This document shows positions 1 to 5,072 of a stretch of 6,235 nucleotides of DNA, in pieces (within the stretch, counting starts at the first letter, position 1; each line of letters begins with the position of its first letter). The DNA lies in assembly GCA_002306745.1 (NCBI GenBank), contig DBSW01000170.1, positions 1-6,235 on the forward strand, given 5' to 3'. The notes beneath the pieces were generated by a model. It did not search any database. It was given only the letters and a program-made list of their open reading frames with translations, and had not been told where the DNA came from. Position numbers and translations under genes: made by a program. This DNA comes from Dehalococcoidia bacterium UBA1332. GTDB lineage: Bacteria; Chloroflexota; Dehalococcoidia; Lucifugimonadales; Lucifugimonadaceae.

Positions 1-139
1 ATAATTTTTTTTGCGTATTTTGACGACTGTTGTAGGCTGAACCTTGAATCACGCTAAACTCATACTTATGCCAATTGAGAGAGGTAATAGATTCGGCTTA
101 TCCTTATTTATCAATTGAATCAATCTATTGTGAGCAGTA

Positions 140-922
140 ATGAACCGTTCCGATCCGGATGGTGTTTTATCCGATCCTTTTGAAAGCAATATAGACGTGT
201 CTCATAAGGTCACGTCCAAGAACGAATTTTCAATTCGTCAGGCTGACCGCGATGATGTACAGATGCTTGAAAGTATTGAAAGAGAAGCGTTCCAAGGAAC
301 ATCCACCTTTGTTCGGATTGATAGAGACTTGGTTCGTGAAAACGCTGTTTATTTGGCAGCGGTAAGAGACTGGCTTCCGGAAGAGCGCGAACTTGGTCGT
401 CGTTATTCGATATCGACTCAGTCTCAGAAAGCATATGACAGCTTATTAGCTCGCATAAAAAGAAATTTTTATCGTAATTTTCTTGACAAAGTTACTAAAC
501 CTAAGTTACCCGGAGATTATATTGCTGGATTTATAGGCCTATGGTTTGTTTTAGATGAAACACATGTTGTGATGATCGCCTTGCGTGATAAAGATCGTAG
601 GAAAGGAATTGGCGAGCAACTAATCATTAGTGCATTGGAACATGCCGTGGCGAGAGGGGCTCGCATAGTTACGCTCGAAGTTCGTCAGTCAAACGAGCCA
701 GCAATTGAGCTTTATTTAAAATACGGGTTTCATAAAGTTGGCTTGCGGAGGCGATATTATGATGATGGTGAAAACGCTGTAATTATGACAACCCCTCAAA
801 TTCAGTCAGATGATTTTCAAAGACAGTTTACGAGGCTGTTAGAGCAGCATTCATACAGATGGGGTTGGGTGCCTCGTCCTGAGTTTGGTGCCCCTAAATC
901 TGATTCCAATGAAGTTGTTTAA
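140..922 (+). CDS. rimI: GNAT-family N-acetyltransferase, RimI-like, with a central insertion
   Basis: Likely acetyl-CoA-dependent N-acetyltransferase of the GNAT fold; the closest style is RimI, which acetylates the N-terminal alanine of ribosomal protein S18 in the cytoplasm. Residues 30-51 (FSIRQADRDDV, then IEREAF) are the usual GNAT start. HVVMIAL (142-148) followed by R153-x-x-G156-x-G158 is the acetyl-CoA pyrophosphate loop. LEVRQSN at 179-185, then LYLKYGF (191-197) and RRRYYDD with ENAVIM (to 216), form the RimI-type C-terminal signature. At 260 residues it is much longer than typical RimI (about 150). The excess is a roughly 30-residue N-terminal tail, an Arg/Lys-rich insertion of about 45 residues between 52 and 127, and a 44-residue C-terminal tail. 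The ATG at 140 is the first possible start because an in-frame TGA lies at 131-133, but no clear Shine-Dalgarno precedes it; a GTG at 197 is an alternative. The GNAT call is firm; the S18 substrate is inferred. Confidence 0.8.
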   Translation: MNRSDPDGVLSDPFESNIDVSHKVTSKNEFSIRQADRDDVQMLESIEREAFQGTSTFVRIDRDLVRENAVYLAAVRDWLPEERELGRRYSISTQSQKAYDSLLARIKRNFYRNFLDKVTKPKLPGDYIAGFIGLWFVLDETHVVMIALRDKDRRKGIGEQLIISALEHAVARGARIVTLEVRQSNEPAIELYLKYGFHKVGLRRRYYDDGENAVIMTTPQIQSDDFQRQFTRLLEQHSYRWGWVPRPEFGAPKSDSNEVV

Positions 923-958
923 TAATTACTTGGGTAGAGGGTGAATTTACAAGCAGAT

Positions 959-1717
959 TTAGTCTACTGACCGAGCATATATGAGTGCTAATATTAAAAA
1001 TGCTAATGAAATTCTGACCGCCCATGTACCCCATTTTTTTTGCGTTTTGGTGAACTGATCTATGGACTCCCATTTTTTACCGCGCCAAGCAAATTCATTA
1101 CCTTTAAATCCCAGAAATACGGCTCCAATCAAAAGAACTATCTGGCCAAATGGTGCTGGTAGGAATACTGCTGCCCATAAGGCTGCTGCGATTGGCACTC
1201 CTGAGAAAAGACCCCAGACCGCAGGCATTAGGAAAGCTGCCCAGTTCCATCCTTTTATTTCTGGTGGTACTGACCCTTCCCGTTGCCCCGATGTGTTTTC
1301 TATTTCCGACCAATTGTCAACTATTTGATCCGTGTCGTTGGTTTCAAGGTCTTTCGATCCTGATGCGCTTCGTTCATTCCCGGTAGTCGACACCGGGTTA
1401 AGTTCAGGTCGATATATTTTGTGGGATTCGACGCTATTCACTTGTCCCCCAGATACTGATTTAGGGTTTAATGCTTCGATCGCGGCGTTACCAGAAATTT
1501 CTGTCCCGCAAAACCAGCAGTATGCAGCGTGTGGGTTGTTGGTGTTTTCGCATTCAGTGCAAGATACCAAGCCGAGCGGAGATTCCGTTTCAGATGTAAC
1601 TTGGACTAATCTTTCTCCACATCTTATGCAAGCGTAGTCGATCATTGCATTTTCAGTTCCGCAATGTGCGCAGAAGTGCTTATCGCTTATGTGTGATTGT
1701 TCAAGTTCTTTGGCCAT
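959..1717 (-). CDS. Double zinc-ribbon protein with C-terminal membrane segments
   Basis: Function unknown. The N-terminus holds two zinc ribbons of the CxxC-x(n)-CxxC type: C16/C19 with C30/C33, and C53/C56 with C67/C70, each closed by CG-type knuckles. Residues about 72-150 are a Ser/Asn/Glu-rich, probably disordered linker. From about 152 a conserved-looking membrane domain begins (PPEIKGWNWAAF), with hydrophobic segments near 158-185, 188-201 and 231-247, and a basic amphipathic stretch with GNEFAWRGKKWES between the second and third. This pattern resembles a family of small bacterial zinc-ribbon/membrane proteins I recognise by the WNW...GNEWAW...W signature, some of which carry misleading automatic names. 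Ribbons probably sit in the cytoplasm. The ATG at 1717 is the only start before the first ribbon; no good Shine-Dalgarno is visible. It lies 85 bases downstream of the aldolase gene on the same strand with no terminator between, so co-transcription is possible. It converges on the acetyltransferase gene. Confidence 0.75.
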   Translation of the reverse strand: MAKELEQSHISDKHFCAHCGTENAMIDYACIRCGERLVQVTSETESPLGLVSCTECENTNNPHAAYCWFCGTEISGNAAIEALNPKSVSGGQVNSVESHKIYRPELNPVSTTGNERSASGSKDLETNDTDQIVDNWSEIENTSGQREGSVPPEIKGWNWAAFLMPAVWGLFSGVPIAAALWAAVFLPAPFGQIVLLIGAVFLGFKGNEFAWRGKKWESIDQFTKTQKKWGTWAVRISLAFLILALIYARSVD

Positions 1718-1802
1718 TACTACTTAAGTCTAGACTAAGACTGGTCGCGGCTGCTTGGGTGTTAGCTTGAGCTTAACGTAACTTAAGTTGATTAGTAGTT
1801 GT

Positions 1803-2714
1803 TCAAAGAGCATCGACACCGAGGTCCATACATTTCATGAGATCTTTCAGTTCCGTTCTCGTATCATCTCCTATATTGGGTGTAGGTGGGCGTACATAAG
1901 CAGTTTTGATGAATCCACGTATCTTCATAATTTCTTTACGGATTGCAAGCCCGATACCTGCGGAGTTTTCATAACGAATAAGTGGGATCCACTTATAAAA
2001 GATTTCTCGCGCTCTTTCTTTATTACCATTTGTAATGTATTTGTGAATAGCGACTAGTACTTCTGGATAGGCGAATCCGGTCATTGTTCCAATGGCGCCT
2101 CGTTGTAGTTCTTCATACAAGAACGCTCCACCTAGTCCACCAAAAATACCCATAGATTTTTGAGTTGCATCAATTACTTTTGTGACTTTTTGAGGGGTTG
2201 GTGGATCTTCAAGTTTTAGGTACTTCGCATCAGGAAGCTCTCTATGAAGTTTTGCGATGAATGCTGGGTCAAGATGAACTCCCGTTTGATCAGGAAGATC
2301 CTGTATAACTAAAGGAACATTAGTAACTTCTTGTGCTGATGCGTAATACTGGTATGTAGCGTTGGAATTAGGTTTAGCTAGTTTTGATGGAGCAATCATG
2401 ACAGCCGTAGCTCCAGCAGACTGGGCATGTTTTATACGTTCGGATAGTGTCCGGTTACTTTCCGCACTAGCTCCCACGGTTACGGTTAGGTCACTGCCTG
2501 CAGCTGCCACCACTGCATCCACAATAGGTTTCCGCTCTTTGTCCAATAAACGTTGAGCTTCTCCCATCACTCCCAGAGTTACTACCCCTGTGCAACCAGC
2601 CGAACGCGCTGCTCCAACTAGGCGAGAGAAAGAATCGCAATCTAAATCGCCATTGCTATCAAAGGGCGTTGGCAGCATGAAGTGAATTCCATCTAGTTTT
2701 CTAGCGTTGGCCAA
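1803..2714 (-). CDS. DapA-superfamily aldolase/lyase (dihydrodipicolinate synthase family), not a true DapA
   Basis: A class I aldolase-type TIM barrel of 303 residues, the usual family length. The Schiff-base lysine is K167 in YLKLEDPP, so a 2-oxo-acid aldolase or dehydratase reaction is likely. However, the residues that define dihydrodipicolinate synthase are changed. The Thr-Thr pair of the GTTGE motif is V49-M50 (GVMGE). The catalytic Tyr of the YNVP motif is Q138 (VIQDLP), and the substrate-carboxylate Arg three residues after its proline is Q143. Lysine synthesis is therefore unlikely, and the substrate cannot be named; sugar-acid or hydroxy-acid cleavage is possible. The start is TTG at 2714: GAGGAG (2723-2728 on the minus strand) is 8 bases upstream, whereas the next Met (residue 13) lies inside the first barrel strand. 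A perfect palindrome (2731-2749) abuts the ribosome-binding site. It is divergent from the siroheme reductase and is followed by the zinc-ribbon gene. Confidence 0.88.
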   Translation of the reverse strand: MANARKLDGIHFMLPTPFDSNGDLDCDSFSRLVGAARSAGCTGVVTLGVMGEAQRLLDKERKPIVDAVVAAAGSDLTVTVGASAESNRTLSERIKHAQSAGATAVMIAPSKLAKPNSNATYQYYASAQEVTNVPLVIQDLPDQTGVHLDPAFIAKLHRELPDAKYLKLEDPPTPQKVTKVIDATQKSMGIFGGLGGAFLYEELQRGAIGTMTGFAYPEVLVAIHKYITNGNKERAREIFYKWIPLIRYENSAGIGLAIRKEIMKIRGFIKTAYVRPPTPNIGDDTRTELKDLMKCMDLGVDAL

Positions 2715-2722
2715 TTTAGATG

Positions 2723-2728
2723 CTCCTC
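2723..2728 (-). promoter_or_regulatory. Shine-Dalgarno deciding the TTG start of the aldolase-family gene
   Basis: On the minus strand this reads GAGGAG, followed by 8 bases and then TTG at 2714-2712. The match to anti-SD and the spacing are both good, which supports the unusual TTG start over the internal ATG at residue 13. Confidence 0.75.
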
Positions 2729-2730
2729 GA

Positions 2731-2749
2731 CTGAGAAATGATTTCTCAG
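2731..2749. repeat. Perfect 9+1+9 palindrome beside the aldolase ribosome-binding site
   Basis: CTGAGAAAT and ATTTCTCAG flank a single central base. It begins two bases beyond the GAGGAG Shine-Dalgarno of the minus-strand gene. Such compact dyads are typical of sites for dimeric repressors; as RNA it could also form a 7-bp stem with a 5-base loop next to the ribosome-binding site. No T-run follows on either strand, so it is not a terminator. Confidence 0.6.
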
Positions 2750-2774
2750 CTTTAGTTCATTACTGTAGATCATT

Positions 2775-2818
2775 TGTCACTATGTTGTTCTTTGTGGCTA
2801 TCTTATGCAATAGTCACA
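2775..2818. promoter_or_regulatory. Cluster of three TGTGACTAT-like 9-mer boxes (candidate operator array)
   Basis: TGTCACTAT (2775-2783, plus), TGTGGCTAT (2793-2801, plus) and TGTGACTAT (2810-2818, minus strand) each differ by at most one base from TGTGACTAT. The first two are direct repeats 18 bases apart. The second and third form an inverted repeat with an 8-base gap, fully pairable in RNA if one G-U pair is allowed. A looser copy, TGTGTCTAA, is at 2838-2846. The position between two divergent genes and just upstream of the -10 at 2868 suggests a transcription-factor site; the factor is unknown. Confidence 0.45.
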
Positions 2819-2864
2819 TGCGGTCGAATTGTTATTCTGTGTCTAACCACACCTTCCATGTTAG

Positions 2865-2873
2865 TGCTAGAAT
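2865..2873 (+). promoter_or_regulatory. Extended -10 promoter for the reductase leader
   Basis: TGC followed by TAGAAT gives an extended -10 (TGn) with five of six consensus bases. No convincing -35 hexamer is present at the normal distance. The predicted transcription start is about 2880-2882, only a few bases before the ATG at 2886, so the leader peptide would be translated from a leaderless or nearly leaderless end. It would also place the whole terminator inside the transcript of the siroheme reductase. Confidence 0.45.
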
Positions 2874-2885
2874 TGCGCTTTAATT

Positions 2886-2933
2886 ATGAATATTGTTTAC
2901 TTTCAAATTATTTACTGTTGTACATCCCGCTGA
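2886..2933 (+). CDS. Putative 15-residue cysteine leader peptide
   Basis: ATG at 2886 opens MNIVYFQIIYCCTSR, ending at TGA 2931-2933. Codons 11 and 12 are TGT TGT (2916-2921), two adjacent cysteines in a 15-residue peptide, placed 41 bases before the terminator stem at 2963. In attenuation-controlled operons a short frame like this carries tandem codons of the regulating amino acid, and its ribosome decides which RNA hairpin forms. The downstream gene is a siroheme reductase, and sulfite reduction feeds cysteine synthesis, so the codon identity fits. There is no recognisable Shine-Dalgarno; the nearby extended -10 would make the message almost leaderless, which could explain this. The peptide itself is unlikely to have a function of its own. 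Confidence 0.55.
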   Translation: MNIVYFQIIYCCTSR

Positions 2934-2962
2934 CTAGGGCTGTTTAATTGTGTGATATTGAT

Positions 2963-3001
2963 AAGAGCCTGCCAGCGTTACAGATGGCAGGCTCTTTTTT
3001 T
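2963..3001 (+). terminator. Strong intrinsic terminator in the reductase leader
   Basis: AAGAGCCTGCCA (2963-2974) pairs perfectly over 12 bp with TGGCAGGCTCTT (2985-2996) around a 10-base loop, and the T-run covers 2995-3001. The tail is on the plus strand only; read on the minus strand, the stem is followed by mixed sequence. It lies 58 bases before the reductase start with no ordinary plus-strand gene between it and 922, so it most likely acts as an attenuator, or else ends a short RNA from the intergenic region. Confidence 0.9.
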
Positions 3002-3044
3002 CAAAAATTATTGTTGAGTTTGAAACTGATTTAGCAAACCAAAT

Positions 3045-3050
3045 AAGGAA
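3045..3050 (+). promoter_or_regulatory. Shine-Dalgarno deciding the TTG start of the siroheme reductase
   Basis: AAGGAA ends eight bases before TTG 3059-3061. An in-frame TAA at 3044-3046 overlaps it, so no longer N-terminus is possible. There is no ATG in the first 66 codons of the reading frame, and the N-terminal residues are needed for the family fold. Confidence 0.7.
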
Positions 3051-3058
3051 CTAGTACG

Positions 3059-4849
3059 TTGACAACTGGAAGGCTAGATAAGAAAGATTGGATTCCAGAT
3101 CCAGATGGTGCTCATGTACTCAGAATTGACGGTCCAGAGATTGCTAATTTTGAGGATCAAGTCAAACTATTTCAATCAGGTAATAAAGATGAAGTTGAGT
3201 TCTTGCGCTTTCGTCTCCGACAGGGTGTATATGGGCAACGTCAACCTGATAGGCAGATGATACGAGTTAAGCTTCCTTTTGGTGGAGTTACTGCTGATCA
3301 GATGGACGTTCTTGGTCAAGCGTCTGAGAAATTTGCTCCCTTAAAAAAGGGACATTTAACGACTCGAGAGAATGTCCAGTATCACCATGTCCCTCTTGCC
3401 GATACTACTGATTTGCTGCGTATGCTCGGCGATGCCGGTATGACTACCAGAGAAGCGTGTGGAAACGTCGTACGTAACGTAGTTGCAGCTCCATCGGCAG
3501 GTGTGTCTAAGGATGAAGTGTTCGATGTAACTCCGTACGCTGCGGCATACGCCCGTTACTTCCTACGACATCCAACCACTCAGAATATGCCCCGTAAGTC
3601 CAAGGTGGCGTTTTCGAGTTCTGAAAAAGATGAAGCAATGATTTTGATGCACGATGTTGGAATGTTGGCTCGCATTAGAGACGGGAAGCGCGGGTTCAAA
3701 ATTGTCGTTGGAGGAGGGCTTTCAACACGGCCAATGATGGCTGAGACTCTTCGGGAATTTGTTCCAGTTGAGGATTTTCTCAAGAACTGCGAGGCGGTAC
3801 TAAGGATTTTCAATCGACAGGACGAAGAGAGAAAAAGTATTGCTAAGGCGCGGATTAAGTTCACAATTGCTCGTCTAGGAATCGACAAGTTCCGGGAAAT
3901 GGTTGATGAAGAGTTAAAGGGAGATTGGGCCAAAAAGGCTTTCGACCTAGAGTCTTTGATGTACATAGACGATGAGGAAGCTGACGCACCTAATGTGCCT
4001 GTAGATTTTACTTCTGAACCTGTTGATGATCCGGTCTACGATAATTGGAAACGAACTAATGTTGAAGCGCAGCGACAGGATGGCTTCAGTATGGTTTACG
4101 TTCGGATAGAACGTGGTGATATCTATTCTAATCAGTGGTCCCAGCTTGCCGATGTATCTAGAAAGTATGCCGGTAGCCGGGCTAGATTCGATCAACAACA
4201 GAACATTGTGTATCGATGGGTTAGGAACGAGTCGCTTTATGACATTTATCTAGCTCTCGGAGCTATTGGATTCAGCGCAGCTGGACGAGAAACCATTCGG
4301 GACGTTGTTACATGTCCAGGTACTGACTCATGCAAGCTTGGAATTACGTCGTCTATGGGACTTAATAAAGTTCTCGGTGAAACTCTGGATGGTATGGGTG
4401 AATTTGATTCGTTGGTCGAGAAAATGCATATCAAAGCAAGCGGCTGTCCTAATTCATGTGGGCAACATCACATTGCGAGTATCGGCTTCCACGGAGCTGT
4501 TGTAAAAGGTCCAGGAGGGCAGGTACCAGCATACGAATTGTTCCTTGGAGGTCGTTCGAATGAGGATGCTGGTACTAAGATAGGGGAACGTGTTAGGGCA
4601 CGTATTCCTGCTAAACGTGCTCCTGAGGCGCTGAAAATTGTGTTGGACACTTATGTAGAACAACGGAACTCTGGTGAAGAGTTCGCCGATTATATTGAGC
4701 GCGTCGGTGTGGATGTGTTTGAGGAGAAGTTTGGTGAGATGAAGACCGATTTAGGACCATTGAATAGGGAGAATATCCATAGCTATATGGATTGGGGTAA
4801 GACCGTCATATACAAGTTGGAGCGTGGCGAAGGCGAATGTGCGGTTTAA
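3059..4849 (+). CDS. Ferredoxin-type siroheme nitrite/sulfite reductase, probably assimilatory sulfite reductase
   Basis: Six-electron reduction of sulfite to sulfide (or nitrite to ammonia) in the cytoplasm using siroheme coupled to a [4Fe-4S] cluster. The 596 residues have the twofold NirA/Sir layout: ferredoxin-like half-domain around 50-120, siroheme domain around 128-280, second half-domain around 340-405, second siroheme domain around 412-555. The cluster ligands are C419 and C425 (TCPGTDSC) with C463 and C467 (SGCPNSC), the canonical C-x5-C...C-x3-C. R103 (LTTREN), R139 (GNVVRN), K180 and K182 (MPRKSK) match the anion-binding Arg/Lys set by motif position. Y58 (GVYGQR) and C134 (EACGN) sit where Mycobacterium tuberculosis NirA, a sulfite reductase, carries its Tyr-Cys crosslink, which together with the Cys leader upstream favours sulfite. 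No flavoprotein subunit is nearby, so ferredoxin is the expected donor. A hairpin terminator follows the gene. The exact substrate is inferred. Confidence 0.92.
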   Translation: MTTGRLDKKDWIPDPDGAHVLRIDGPEIANFEDQVKLFQSGNKDEVEFLRFRLRQGVYGQRQPDRQMIRVKLPFGGVTADQMDVLGQASEKFAPLKKGHLTTRENVQYHHVPLADTTDLLRMLGDAGMTTREACGNVVRNVVAAPSAGVSKDEVFDVTPYAAAYARYFLRHPTTQNMPRKSKVAFSSSEKDEAMILMHDVGMLARIRDGKRGFKIVVGGGLSTRPMMAETLREFVPVEDFLKNCEAVLRIFNRQDEERKSIAKARIKFTIARLGIDKFREMVDEELKGDWAKKAFDLESLMYIDDEEADAPNVPVDFTSEPVDDPVYDNWKRTNVEAQRQDGFSMVYVRIERGDIYSNQWSQLADVSRKYAGSRARFDQQQNIVYRWVRNESLYDIYLALGAIGFSAAGRETIRDVVTCPGTDSCKLGITSSMGLNKVLGETLDGMGEFDSLVEKMHIKASGCPNSCGQHHIASIGFHGAVVKGPGGQVPAYELFLGGRSNEDAGTKIGERVRARIPAKRAPEALKIVLDTYVEQRNSGEEFADYIERVGVDVFEEKFGEMKTDLGPLNRENIHSYMDWGKTVIYKLERGEGECAV

Positions 4850-4932
4850 CTGCGCGATTCACTGAAATTATTGCTATCAAAAACTTTTTTAGTTATTGTG
4901 CCTGAACTCATTTGGATGCAGGAAATATTTTT

Positions 4933-4959
4933 AAAGTAGTGAAAGACATCACTATTTTT
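4933..4959 (+). terminator. Intrinsic terminator after the siroheme reductase
   Basis: AAAGTAGTGA (4933-4942) pairs with TCACTATTTT (4949-4958) around a 6-base loop: six perfect pairs, one G-U and three A-T pairs, running into T4955-4959. The stem is AT-rich, so it is weaker than the leader terminator, but its place 84 bases after the stop codon and the T-run fit. The A-run before the stem means it might also work in the minus direction, though no minus-strand gene ends here. Confidence 0.6.
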
Positions 4960-5004
4960 ACTTCTGATCGACCAACAAAATTTAGTATTGGTTTAGTGAA
5001 GCGT

Positions 5005-5013
5005 TGCTATACT
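5005..5013 (+). promoter_or_regulatory. Extended -10 promoter for the heme-protein gene
   Basis: TGC then TATACT is an extended -10 with five of six consensus bases; no clear -35 accompanies it. The predicted start near 5020 gives an AT-rich 5' leader of about 53 bases. Lying after the reductase terminator, it suggests that the heme-protein gene has its own promoter. It has the same TGC-plus-hexamer form as the element at 2865-2873. Confidence 0.45.
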
Positions 5014-5072
5014 CGTCTGAGCATTTAAACTTAATTACGTGTTTATACCTTGGTTTCCTTAAAAAATAAAAA

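Larger units (their letters stand above)
2880..3001 (+). promoter_or_regulatory. Candidate cysteine-responsive transcription attenuator of the siroheme reductase
   Basis: Four segments can be drawn. Segment 1 (2917-2928, over the second Cys codon and onward) pairs with segment 2 (2937-2948): CCC with GGG, ACA with UGU and GUUG with UAAU-type pairs, with two single mismatches. Segment 2 (2937-2944, GGGCUGUU) can instead pair with segment 3 (2963-2970, AAGAGCCU; seven pairs, one G-G mismatch). Segment 3 (2963-2974) pairs perfectly with segment 4 (2985-2996) to form the terminator. A ribosome stalled at the Cys codons would cover segment 1, free segment 2 and block the terminator. A ribosome at the stop codon would cover segment 2 and allow termination. 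The pairings are seen in the sequence; the mechanism is inferred. The 2:3 antiterminator is much weaker than the terminator. Confidence 0.55.
2715..3058. other. Divergent intergenic region, 344 bases, densely regulatory
   Basis: This AT-rich gap separates the TTG starts of the aldolase-family gene (minus) and the siroheme reductase (plus). Nearest the aldolase it holds its Shine-Dalgarno and a 19-base perfect palindrome. In the middle is a cluster of 9-mer boxes (2775-2818, possible extra copy at 2838-2846). Towards the reductase are an extended -10 element, a 15-codon leader frame with two Cys codons, and a strong terminator. I found no tRNA T-loop motif and no conserved core of SRP RNA, cobalamin or SAM riboswitch on the plus strand. 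No convincing minus-strand promoter for the aldolase gene could be picked out. Confidence 0.8.

Noticed and set aside
1..139. Promoter or terminator upstream of the acetyltransferase gene
   Set aside because: TTGACG (20-25) and TTGAAT (44-49) resemble -35 boxes, but no matching -10 lies at the right distance; the T-run at 5-12 has no visible stem inside the window.
923..958. Bidirectional terminator between the convergent acetyltransferase and zinc-ribbon genes
   Set aside because: The 36 bases contain no stem longer than a few pairs and no T-run.
1062..1637. Plus-strand open frames opposite the zinc-ribbon gene
   Set aside because: They are complements of a gene with two intact zinc ribbons and membrane segments; they lack starts with Shine-Dalgarno and any domain pattern.
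1803..2714. 4-hydroxy-tetrahydrodipicolinate synthase (dapA)
   Set aside because: Thr-Thr, Tyr and Arg positions that define DapA are substituted; only the general aldolase lysine remains.
2960..3010. SAM-riboswitch-like CTCTTATCAA on the minus strand
   Set aside because: The resemblance is only the 3' arm of the terminator stem read backwards plus a few bases; no further S-box core follows, and the minus strand has no gene fitting it within reach.
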